This document shows positions 1-5,235 of a stretch of DNA of 6,276 nucleotides, one piece after another. Where the stretch lies: NCBI GenBank assembly GCA_012799265.1, contig JAAZLP010000406.1, positions 1 to 6,276 of the forward strand, given 5' to 3'. Every line of letters starts with the position of its first letter. Positions within the stretch are counted from its first letter, which is position 1. The notes below the pieces were generated by a model, which did no database searches, was not told the origin of the DNA, and worked only from the letters and a program-made list of their open reading frames with translations. The position numbers and the translations under genes were made by a program. This stretch comes from Phyllobacteriaceae bacterium (GTDB lineage Bacteria; Pseudomonadota; Alphaproteobacteria; Rhizobiales; Devosiaceae).

Positions 1-170
1 AGCAGACCACGACGGGAATGGTTATCCTTGTTGTGGTCCTTGAAGTGTTCGGTGAGGTTCGCAATACGCTCGGACAGGATTGCAACCTGAACTTCCGGAG
101 AGCCGGTGTCGTTCGCCTTGGTGGCATATTCCTGGATGAGCTGGGTCTTGCGCTCTGCGGTAATCGACAT
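1..170 (-). CDS. rpsO: 30S ribosomal protein S15, N-terminal part (gene runs off the left edge)
   Basis: The 56 complete codons read back from 170 encode a protein starting MSITAERKTQLIQEYA and containing GSPEVQVAILSERI and the NLTEHFKDHNKDNHSRRGL segment, which is the recognisable S15 N-terminus. S15 binds the central domain of 16S rRNA early in 30S assembly. The family is about 89 residues, so roughly the last third lies outside the window. The ATG at 168-170 is preceded by an AAAGGA Shine-Dalgarno sequence with suitable spacing. The kinase gene lies upstream on the same strand, 139 bases away; in many Proteobacteria truB holds that position, so the neighbourhood is not the usual one. The structured leader upstream suggests translational autoregulation, as is known for S15 in several bacterial groups; that part is inference. 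Confidence 0.97.
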   Translation of the reverse strand, partial: MSITAERKTQLIQEYATKANDTGSPEVQVAILSERIANLTEHFKDHNKDNHSRRGL

Positions 171-271
171 CGGGATATCCTTTCGATTTGAGGATTGTGG
201 CCGCCCCAGCCGGGATGTCGTCCAGGTGGGGCCAAATGAGGCAAGCAGAAGCGGCAAAGCCTCTGCTGGCT
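171..271 (-). promoter_or_regulatory. Structured rpsO leader, possible S15 autoregulatory element
   Basis: Read on the minus strand, this roughly 100-nt untranslated leader contains four pairings. (1) A hairpin with arms at 259-266 and 245-252, eight pairs including one G-U, with a six-base loop. (2) A GC-rich hairpin between TGGCCCCA (231-238 region) and TGGGGCGGCCA (198-208 region), with a small bulge. (3) A competing long-range pairing of CCAGCC (268-273) with GGCTGG (206-211), which would enclose hairpin 1 and disrupt hairpin 2. (4) AUCCU (191-195) with AGGAU (177-181), which would cover the Shine-Dalgarno sequence of rpsO. These are seen directly in the sequence. S15 is known to repress its own translation through structurally different leaders in different bacterial groups. 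Assigning that role here is inference, and I did not match it to a described class. Confidence 0.45.
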
Positions 272-277
272 GGCGCT

Positions 278-306
278 GCTATAGTGCAAAATGCCCGCCA
301 TGACCA
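278..306 (-). promoter_or_regulatory. Candidate rpsO promoter
   Basis: On the minus strand a TGGTCA hexamer (301-306) and a TATAGC hexamer (278-283) are separated by exactly 17 bases. Each matches the housekeeping consensus at four of six positions. Transcription would begin near 271, leaving a leader of about 100 nt before the rpsO start. The site sits just after the kinase stop codon, so rpsO could be transcribed independently of the kinase as well as by read-through. The match is moderate and could be chance. Confidence 0.4.
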
Positions 307-309
307 GCC

Positions 310-2028
310 TTATTGCCGCAGGTCCTCGTCGGGCCGGGCCGCCGCAAATGCCGGGTCGAGGGCGCTGAGCGGCACGCGGAATACCCATTCAACACCATCG
401 ACATGGGCATGCCGGTCAACCTCGGCGCCGAGCGAGCCGCCAACCATGGTGCGGAGGACAATATTGCCGAAACCCGAGCGGGTGCTGTCGATGAGAGATG
501 TGCTCAAGGTCTCGCGCCAGCGCATATGCAATTTGTCCCCGTTGAGACCCCATTCGAGCGACAGCGTACCAGCCGGGTCGGAAAAGGCGCCGTAGCGGGT
601 GGCGTTCGTCGCCAGTTCATGCAGCGCCATGCCCAGAATCTGCGCGCCCTGGGGATTGATACGAAGCGATGGCCCTGAAAGGTGAACGCGGTCTTCGCCC
701 TGCGGCAGGAAGGGCTGCAATTGCTGGTCGATCAGTTCGCGGAGATTGACCCCGGCGCGTCCATGCGCCAGCAGGAGGTCCGTCGAGCGCGCCAGGCCCA
801 TGATGCGCCGCTCCAGCCCCGCAACATAGGTCGGCAGGTCAGTCGCGCCGCGCGCAGTCTGCTTGGCCATGGCGGCGATGACGGCCATCTGGTTTTTCGA
901 GCGATGGGCCAGTTCGCGCATCAAAAAGCGCACATCGCGTTCGGCGGCGATGCGCTGCTCGCTGGCCTCGGAGAGGGCTTGGGAAATGTCGGCAATTTCG
1001 GTGACCGGATAGGTGCGAGCGCGAACCAGCTCACCCTTGCCCAGGCGCCTTGCATCGCGCTGCAGCCCGCGCACGGATTCCTCGATGCGCCGTGCCAGCA
1101 TGACGGCCACAAAGGCTGCTGCCGCCGCAATCGCGAGCCCCCAGGCGGCCAGCTGCAAGATGGATTCGCCCAGGGGTTGCTCTACGGTCGAGGCGGCGGC
1201 CCAGGCGATCACCGTCCATCCGGTCTGCCCGGCGCGCCATTCCGACGTGACGACTTTTTCGCCATCGAGCGTATTACGTCCCCAGGTCTGCGAGCTGGCC
1301 TGATCGGTACGCAGATCGAGCAGCGAGCCAATGGGCAGTTCCGCGTCCGGCGTCGACACCACCACCTTGCTGTCCCGATCCACCAGCGCGGCATGCCATC
1401 CGGCGGGCAATTGTCGCGATTGAAGGGCTGGAAGAAGATCAACCGCATTCTGGGTCAAGCCCAGAAGCCGCACCTCGCTCGACGAAGCGACGGGCAGCCA
1501 GACGGTAAACACATTTGTCTGCGCGGTCTGTCCAAAGAACACCCCCGATATTGTCGGGCGATTGCGCTCCAGCGCAGCCTGCGCGGTGATCGGGTCGGAG
1601 GTCTTCCCGGTCTGCGTGCCCAATGCCAGGCGGGTGTTGAAGACGATGTTGAACTCTTCATCGAGCGCAAGGAGGTAGGCGCCGGAGCCGGCAAGCGCGA
1701 GTACACCGCGCTCATGGAGGTCGGCAAAGTCACCCTCTTCCAGTTCGCGGGATGTGGCCAGAACACGCAGGGTCGTGACCATGCCGGCGATTTCGCGGTC
1801 GATCGTCTGCCCGATGGCCTGAACGGTCGCATTGGTCAGGGCCTGTACCACGTCTTCCTGCGCTGCATTGGTGCGATTGAGCAGCACCAGTGAGACCGCC
1901 ATTGCTGGCAGCAGGATGACGAGGATCAGGGCGAAAACGTAAAAGGTGACGGACCGCGATCGTTGCGGTGTCCCTCCCTTTTGCGCCCTGCCGTCGCCTC
2001 TTTTTGGTCTGGTGGCAAAACGCGCCAT
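310..2028 (-). CDS. Membrane HWE-family sensor histidine kinase
   Basis: This 572-residue protein is a two-component sensor of the inner membrane. A basic N-terminus (1-27) precedes a first membrane segment at about 28-50. A roughly 240-residue periplasmic region, probably a double-Cache-like sensor, follows, then a second membrane segment at about 290-312 and a HAMP-like linker (313-365). The phosphoacceptor box is ELAHRSKNQ with His375. The ATP-binding part has the HELATNA N-box (His470, Asn475) and the WRE motif (Trp504-Glu506), which together with the His define the HWE subclass, plus a short SGFGNIVL glycine box (518-525). HWE kinases are common in Alphaproteobacteria and often signal to PhyR-like or single-domain regulators; no response regulator is visible here, so the partner is unknown. 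The ATG at 2026-2028 has no strong Shine-Dalgarno sequence. The gene follows the small peptide gene by 52 bases and is probably co-transcribed with it. The signal sensed cannot be told from sequence. Confidence 0.93.
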   Translation of the reverse strand: MARFATRPKRGDGRAQKGGTPQRSRSVTFYVFALILVILLPAMAVSLVLLNRTNAAQEDVVQALTNATVQAIGQTIDREIAGMVTTLRVLATSRELEEGDFADLHERGVLALAGSGAYLLALDEEFNIVFNTRLALGTQTGKTSDPITAQAALERNRPTISGVFFGQTAQTNVFTVWLPVASSSEVRLLGLTQNAVDLLPALQSRQLPAGWHAALVDRDSKVVVSTPDAELPIGSLLDLRTDQASSQTWGRNTLDGEKVVTSEWRAGQTGWTVIAWAAASTVEQPLGESILQLAAWGLAIAAAAAFVAVMLARRIEESVRGLQRDARRLGKGELVRARTYPVTEIADISQALSEASEQRIAAERDVRFLMRELAHRSKNQMAVIAAMAKQTARGATDLPTYVAGLERRIMGLARSTDLLLAHGRAGVNLRELIDQQLQPFLPQGEDRVHLSGPSLRINPQGAQILGMALHELATNATRYGAFSDPAGTLSLEWGLNGDKLHMRWRETLSTSLIDSTRSGFGNIVLRTMVGGSLGAEVDRHAHVDGVEWVFRVPLSALDPAFAAARPDEDLRQ

Positions 2029-2059
2029 CAGTTGTACCCCACACGCCTGAACTCAAGGT

Positions 2060-2075
2060 CGCCTCGGAAGAGGCG
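2060..2075 (-). other. Small hairpin between the peptide gene and the kinase gene
   Basis: A perfect six-base-pair stem CGCCTC/GAGGCG with the four-base loop TTCC on the minus strand lies in the 52-base gap between the two genes. It is followed by ACCTTGAG, not a U-run, so it is not a good intrinsic terminator. It might act as an mRNA-processing or stabilising element that sets different levels of the two proteins, or be without function. Confidence 0.3.
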
Positions 2076-2080
2076 CCAGT

Positions 2081-2275
2081 TCAGTATTTGGCGCCAGGGT
2101 CGCTGGCTGGAAAACTCTCGTCGACGGTCTCGTCCGTTTCGTCCCATTTCTTGGGCGGGTTCGCCATCGCATCGGGACCTGCATTGCGAACCTGAACGGG
2201 CGCATCATCCGGTCCGGGTTTGCGGCCTTTTCGCAGCGCGGCTGCCGCGCTGTTGTTCTCGTCTTCTTTTTTCAT
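2081..2275 (-). CDS. Small acidic protein with C-terminal DESFPASDP motif, function unknown
   Basis: The gene encodes 64 residues. The N-terminal half is charged and rich in Lys, Asp, Glu and Ala; the end (43-60) reads WDETDETVDESFPASDP. Tails of the DESFPASDPP type recur in short uncharacterised proteins of Alphaproteobacteria and other Proteobacteria, which supports this being a real gene; that is family recollection, not a search. The ATG at 2273-2275 has a strong AAGGAG Shine-Dalgarno sequence (2282-2287) six bases upstream. There is no signal peptide, membrane segment or cysteine, so a soluble, probably disordered cytoplasmic protein is expected. It lies upstream of the HWE kinase on the same strand and is divergent from miaB. 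It does not resemble NepR, the anti-sigma factor sometimes encoded near such kinases. Confidence 0.75.
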   Translation of the reverse strand: MKKEDENNSAAAALRKGRKPGPDDAPVQVRNAGPDAMANPPKKWDETDETVDESFPASDPGAKY

Positions 2276-2364
2276 CCTGGGCTCCTTCCCTAGCTACAAC
2301 ACCCAAGGGGTGGCAGGGTTGCAGAGCCATTCCATCCACGCTTTCTGTCTGGTAAAGAGCCGCC
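2276..2364. promoter_or_regulatory. Divergent intergenic region between the small-peptide gene and miaB
   Basis: These 89 bases must contain the start signals for transcription in both directions. The minus-strand Shine-Dalgarno AAGGAG (2282-2287) and a weaker plus-strand AAAGAG six bases before the miaB ATG are clear. A TTGCAG (2319-2324) lies 17 bases before TTTCTG (2342-2347) on the plus strand, but the -10 match is poor and I would not call it a promoter. I see no GGAAC/CGTT pair of the kind recognised by the general stress sigma factor EcfG. Confidence 0.4.
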
Positions 2365-3774
2365 ATGACCGACCTCGAAATCGCCGCCGAGACCGCGCCG
2401 AAGCGCGTCTTCATCAAAACCTATGGCTGTCAGATGAATGTCTATGACAGCGACCGCATGGCCGATGCCCTGGCGCCGCACGGCTATATGCCGACGCAGG
2501 AAATCGGCGAGGCCGATCTGGTGTTGCTCAATACCTGCCATATCCGCGAAAAAGCCTCGGAAAAGGTGTTTTCTGAGCTGGGTCGCCTGCGCGAATTGCA
2601 GGACGAAAAGCGCGCCAATGGCAGCGACATGATGATCGGTGTTGCCGGCTGCGTGGCGCAGGCCGAGGGCGAGGAAATCGCCCGTCGTGCCCCGGTCGTG
2701 GATCTCGTTTTCGGCCCCCAGGCCTATCATCGCCTGCCCGACATGCTGGCCAAGGCAGAGAGCCGTCGGCATATGCACCCGAGCCTTAAAAAGGCTGTGA
2801 TCGACACCGATTTCCCTGAAGAAGACAAGTTCGCCCACCTTCCGGCGGCCAAGAAGGAAGCCACGATCGCCCGTGGCCTAACCGCCTTCCTCACCGTGCA
2901 GGAAGGCTGCGACAAGTTCTGTTCCTTCTGCGTCGTTCCCTATACGCGCGGTGCGGAAGTGTCCCGTCCCGTCGCGCAGGTGCTCGACGAAGCCCGCCGC
3001 CTTGTCGATGCGGGCGTCAAGGAAATCACCCTCCTCGGGCAGAACGTCAACGCCTATCATGGCGTCGATGCTGCCGGTCGCGATGTCGGTCTCGGTCAGC
3101 TCGCCTATCTCCTTGCAGAAATCCCCGGCCTTGAGCGGCTGCGCTATACGACCAGCCATCCGCGCGACATGGACGATGCGCTGATCGAAGCGCATCGCGA
3201 TCTCGACCTCTTGATGCCCTATCTGCACCTGCCGGTGCAGTCGGGTTCGGACCGCATCCTGAAGGCCATGAATCGCAAGCATACGGCGGCCGAATATCTG
3301 GCGCTGATCGCCAGGATCAAGGCGGCGCGGCCGGACATGGCCCTGTCGGGCGACTTCATCGTCGGCTTCCCCGGCGAAACCGATCAGGATTTCGAGGATA
3401 CGCTCACCATCATCCGCGAGACCGGCTACGCCTCGGCCTATTCCTTCAAATATTCGACCCGCCCCGGCACGCCGGGCGCCAAGCTCGACAATCAGGTCCC
3501 CGAAGAGGTCAAGACCGAGCGGCTCTATCGACTGCAGGAGCTGGTCAACAAGCAGACGGCGGACTTCCACGCCTCATGCGTCGGCAAGACTCTCCCGGTG
3601 CTGATCGAACGCGTCGGCCGTCAGGCCGGACAGGTGGGCGGTCGCTCGCCTTATCTCCAGGCGGTGCACCTCGAAGGATCCACCGATCTCATCGGCGCCA
3701 TCCATCAGGTCGAGATCATCGGCACCTCGACCAATTCGCTGGTCGGGCGGCTGAAGCAGGCTGAGGCGGCTTAG
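2365..3774 (+). CDS. miaB: tRNA-2-methylthio-N6-dimethylallyladenosine synthase (radical SAM methylthiotransferase)
   Basis: MiaB adds a methylthio group to C2 of N6-isopentenyladenosine at position 37 of tRNAs reading UNN codons, using S-adenosylmethionine both as radical source and methyl donor. The 469-residue length matches the family. The N-terminal methylthiotransferase domain carries Cys22 (TYGCQMN), Cys58 (NTCHIREKA) and Cys96 (AGCVAQ), ligands of the auxiliary iron-sulfur cluster. The radical SAM domain has GCDKFCSFC with Cys182, Cys186 and Cys189, followed by VPYTRG, LLGQNVN and LHLPVQSGS. A TRAM RNA-binding domain occupies about 405-465. All catalytic residues are present. The ATG start has an AAAGAG Shine-Dalgarno sequence. 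The TAG stop overlaps the stop of the convergent antitoxin gene. In many Proteobacteria the next gene is ybeZ/phoH; here it is found 1.46 kb further on. Confidence 0.97.
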   Translation: MTDLEIAAETAPKRVFIKTYGCQMNVYDSDRMADALAPHGYMPTQEIGEADLVLLNTCHIREKASEKVFSELGRLRELQDEKRANGSDMMIGVAGCVAQAEGEEIARRAPVVDLVFGPQAYHRLPDMLAKAESRRHMHPSLKKAVIDTDFPEEDKFAHLPAAKKEATIARGLTAFLTVQEGCDKFCSFCVVPYTRGAEVSRPVAQVLDEARRLVDAGVKEITLLGQNVNAYHGVDAAGRDVGLGQLAYLLAEIPGLERLRYTTSHPRDMDDALIEAHRDLDLLMPYLHLPVQSGSDRILKAMNRKHTAAEYLALIARIKAARPDMALSGDFIVGFPGETDQDFEDTLTIIRETGYASAYSFKYSTRPGTPGAKLDNQVPEEVKTERLYRLQELVNKQTADFHASCVGKTLPVLIERVGRQAGQVGGRSPYLQAVHLEGSTDLIGAIHQVEIIGTSTNSLVGRLKQAEAA

Positions 3775-4049
3775 GCCACCGCTCTCGCGACCATTTCGGG
3801 GTGAAGGGCAATCACCCGCACATAGGCGATGGCAAAGTCAGGCGCGGTGGCGCGCGCCTGCTCCCAATCCCGGAGCGTCCCCACCGGCACGCGGAAGCGC
3901 GCGGCAAACTCCGTCTGCGACAAGCCCAGCTTGGTTCGCGTCATGCGGATCAGGCGGGCCCGCTGTCCCCGGTCCATGGCTTCCACGGTGGTGTCGAAAT
4001 CTTCGGCATCGGTTGGATCAGAAGTCAGCGCGATAGGCTCGTTCTTCAC
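3771..4049 (-). CDS. Xre-type helix-turn-helix antitoxin of a BrnT-family toxin
   Basis: This 92-residue protein has an acidic N-terminal arm (1-28) and a helix-turn-helix domain at about 33-67 (TRTKLGLSQTEFAARF, then VPVGTLRDWEQ). That GTLRDWEQ form is common in small DNA-binding antitoxins. It probably neutralises the BrnT-like toxin encoded just upstream and represses the shared promoter. The start is GTG at 4047-4049, with a strong AAGGAG Shine-Dalgarno sequence (4058-4063) eight bases upstream, inside the toxin gene. The first 32 bases overlap the end of the toxin gene in another frame, so translation of the two is likely coupled. The classical Brucella partner BrnA is a ribbon-helix-helix protein, so this is a BrnT paired with a different antitoxin class. 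The TAA stop shares bases with the miaB stop. The pairing is inferred from the gene arrangement. Confidence 0.85.
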   Translation of the reverse strand: MKNEPIALTSDPTDAEDFDTTVEAMDRGQRARLIRMTRTKLGLSQTEFAARFRVPVGTLRDWEQARATAPDFAIAYVRVIALHPEMVARAVA

Positions 4050-4293
4050 CTTTGTTACTCCTTCTCACCGACATGAACCTTGGGCGCTCATCGCGCCACA
4101 CGAACACGCCGGTGAACAGCTTTCCATCCACCAGGCCAATAACCTTGAACCGTTCCTCACCATCGATCTCTCTGATGGAGGGGACGAAGAGATGGTTCTC
4201 GTCGGCGAAAATCCGGTCACCAAAAGCCAGAGACAATTGGTGTTTCTGGCGGTTGATTGCATCCTTGACCCGGTCAAAAGGATCTGGCGCCAT
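4018..4293 (-). CDS. brnT: BrnT-family toxin (type II toxin-antitoxin, DUF497)
   Basis: The 91-residue product has the BrnT layout: an N-terminal FDRVKDAINRQKHQLS segment matching the family's F-D-x-x-K-x-x-x-N-x-x-K-H-x-x-S pattern, a central GEERFKVIGLVDGK stretch (45-58), and the basic C-terminal RPRFMSVRRSNKGEERAY (71-87). BrnT has a RelE-like fold and is a ribonuclease that slows translation in Brucella. The length is typical and the gene looks intact. An in-frame TGA lies three codons before the ATG at 4291-4293, so this start is firm; the preceding GAAGG is close to it (three bases). The toxin gene comes first and the antitoxin second. GC is about 52% over 4141-4260 by hand count, against 58% or more in nearby core-gene samples, which suggests recent acquisition. 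Toxicity is inferred from the family. Confidence 0.9.
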   Translation of the reverse strand: MAPDPFDRVKDAINRQKHQLSLAFGDRIFADENHLFVPSIREIDGEERFKVIGLVDGKLFTGVFVWRDERPRFMSVRRSNKGEERAYRADF

Positions 4294-4302
4294 GTGCCTT
4301 CA

Positions 4303-4323
4303 CCATACGGGATTTCCGTATGG
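4303..4323. promoter_or_regulatory. Palindromic operator of the brnT-antitoxin operon, with candidate promoter
   Basis: A perfect inverted repeat, CCATACGG (4303-4310), five-base spacer, CCGTATGG (4316-4323), lies nine bases upstream of the toxin start. This is the expected size and place for a site bound by a dimeric helix-turn-helix antitoxin that represses its own operon. On the minus strand a TTGCAC (4325-4330) and TATGGT (4302-4307) are separated by 17 bases, so the palindrome would fill the promoter spacer and -10 element. That promoter match is weak and would give an almost leaderless toxin mRNA. I noticed no second copy of the palindrome in the window. Confidence 0.65.
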
Positions 4324-4413
4324 AGTGCAAAGGCAAATTGGTGCAGACGCGAAACCCATTTCGAGCTCGGCACGATGACCAATTTACTGGCCGGTAGCTG
4401 AAGCTGCCTAAAC

Positions 4414-5019
4414 CTACCTGTCGACGGGGTCTGGACAACTCTCCCGGTCCGGTCGGCAGGCGAGGGGGTGGTATCCTATTGGCGATGCTGTCCAGGCATG
4501 GCTCCCCAGCAGCTGACAGCGGGCGAAATGCAGCGCAAACGCACTGTCGGCAGTGGTGCCATCAAGTACCATCCGGCCGTCGACTGCACGAGGCTGCATG
4601 TCGTTGCTGGCCACACCGACAATGAGGTGTTTTAGGAGGAGCCCCGCTATCGGGCAGGAACGCAGATTGTCATAGGCGGCCTGGGCCGTGCGCGCGTCTG
4701 GAAAGACGCCGCTGTCGTTTAGATGAGCGACGCTCGCTTCGGGCATTTCCGTTTCGCTAACAGGAAATGCTCCCCATATCCCGTCCTCGACCAGCGGCAG
4801 AAACCGCGCTGGAGTTTCGGCTCTGACCTTCGCGGCGAGTGTGGAAAGCTCCTCGTCTTTGCCATTTGAAATCGCATCCGCCAGAGACTGGGATAGGGAC
4901 AGCAGGTCTTCATAGGCCCTGTCTTTGGCGATGAAGACCTCCCAATCGTCGTCGGCGCCAAGGGCGAAAGACGGGGAGATGCCAAAAAGGAATACAACCA
5001 GGGCTATCAGTCGATACAT
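4414..5019 (-). CDS. Exported protein of unknown function, 201 residues
   Basis: From the ATG at 5017-5019 the product starts MYRLIALVVFLFGISPSFALG, a signal peptide with a short basic start, a hydrophobic core and probable cleavage near residues 19-22, before an acidic ADDDWE mature end. No cysteine sits at the cleavage site, so it is not a lipoprotein but a periplasmic or secreted protein. The mature part is largely helical (30-70) with four cysteines at 122, 168, 188 and 195, enough for two disulfides. A longer reading from 5145 is possible, but the 5019 start is preferred: it has an AGAGGAG Shine-Dalgarno sequence (5028-5034) eight bases upstream and yields the signal peptide. I do not recognise the family. 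The gene lies 120 bases upstream of the toxin gene on the same strand and probably has its own promoter. Nothing ties it functionally to the toxin-antitoxin pair beyond sharing the insertion between miaB and phoH. Confidence 0.75.
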   Translation of the reverse strand: MYRLIALVVFLFGISPSFALGADDDWEVFIAKDRAYEDLLSLSQSLADAISNGKDEELSTLAAKVRAETPARFLPLVEDGIWGAFPVSETEMPEASVAHLNDSGVFPDARTAQAAYDNLRSCPIAGLLLKHLIVGVASNDMQPRAVDGRMVLDGTTADSAFALHFARCQLLGSHAWTASPIGYHPLACRPDRESCPDPVDR

Positions 5020-5124
5020 GGATCGGTCTCCTCTGGTGAGAGGAGCCAATCTTGGCGGGCTGGAGCGCGATTGCAAGCCATTGCGATAGATTGCAAGGGC
5101 CGCCGCCATCTCGCGCCCGACAGC

Positions 5125-5147
5125 TAGTGACGGTGTGATTGTCACTA
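5125..5147. promoter_or_regulatory. Inverted repeat TAGTGAC-N9-GTCACTA, possible operator
   Basis: Two perfect seven-base arms (5125-5131 and 5141-5147) are separated by nine bases in the divergent region between the exported-protein gene and phoH. The geometry suits a dimeric regulator. On the plus strand a weak promoter pair, GTGACG (5127-5132) and TATCTA (5150-5155) with 17-base spacing, overlaps the repeat, so a bound protein could block transcription toward phoH. It could equally control the divergent gene. The arms differ from the operator at 4303-4323, so a different regulator would be needed. Confidence 0.4.
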
Positions 5148-5196
5148 TTTATCTACAGACATGCGACCCAAAACCGCCTAGCGTCGTTTCCTGTCA

Positions 5197-5217
5197 GACC
5201 CGGCACAGGGCCGGGTC
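5197..5217 (+). other. Strong hairpin in the phoH leader, next to the Shine-Dalgarno sequence
   Basis: GACCCGGC (5197-5204) and GCCGGGTC (5210-5217) form a perfect eight-base-pair GC-rich stem with a five-base loop, followed by CTTTGGAG. It resembles an intrinsic terminator stem, but the T-run is only three bases and no plus-strand gene ends upstream. It ends four bases before the likely phoH Shine-Dalgarno GGAG (5222-5225), so it more likely affects phoH translation or attenuates its transcript. On the minus strand it is followed by TGACAGG, so it is not a terminator in that direction. Confidence 0.5.
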
Positions 5218-5235
5218 CTTTGGAGCCGAGAAAGC

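Noticed and set aside
682..1893. 403-residue open frame on the plus strand
   Set aside because: It lies wholly antisense to the HWE kinase gene, whose motifs are unmistakable. The frame is open only because of high GC, and its product shows low-complexity Gln/Gly/Arg-rich sequence with no recognisable domain.
2072..2097. Direct repeat GGCGCCAG (2072-2079 and 2090-2097)
   Set aside because: Two eight-base GC-rich copies 18 bases apart are easily chance at this base composition, and the second lies within coding sequence.
2081..2275. The small acidic protein as NepR, the anti-sigma factor of the general stress response
   Set aside because: It is short and acidic and near an HWE kinase, but it lacks the two-helix NepR core. 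No EcfG sigma factor or PhyR gene is present in the window.
2878..3570. 230-residue open frame on the minus strand
   Set aside because: It is antisense to the radical SAM and TRAM parts of miaB. The product is Arg/Asp/Gly-rich with no family features, as expected for a GC-driven shadow frame.
4393..4408. Inverted repeat GGTAGCT/AGCTGCC after the exported-protein gene as a terminator
   Set aside because: On the minus strand, where it would need to act, the stem has a C-A mismatch and a two-base loop and is not followed by a U-run.
5020..5145. 42-residue N-terminal extension of the exported protein (start at 5145)
   Set aside because: The extension would place the signal peptide internally. 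The downstream ATG at 5019 has an AGAGGAG Shine-Dalgarno sequence at ideal spacing, whereas the 5145 start has none that I can see.
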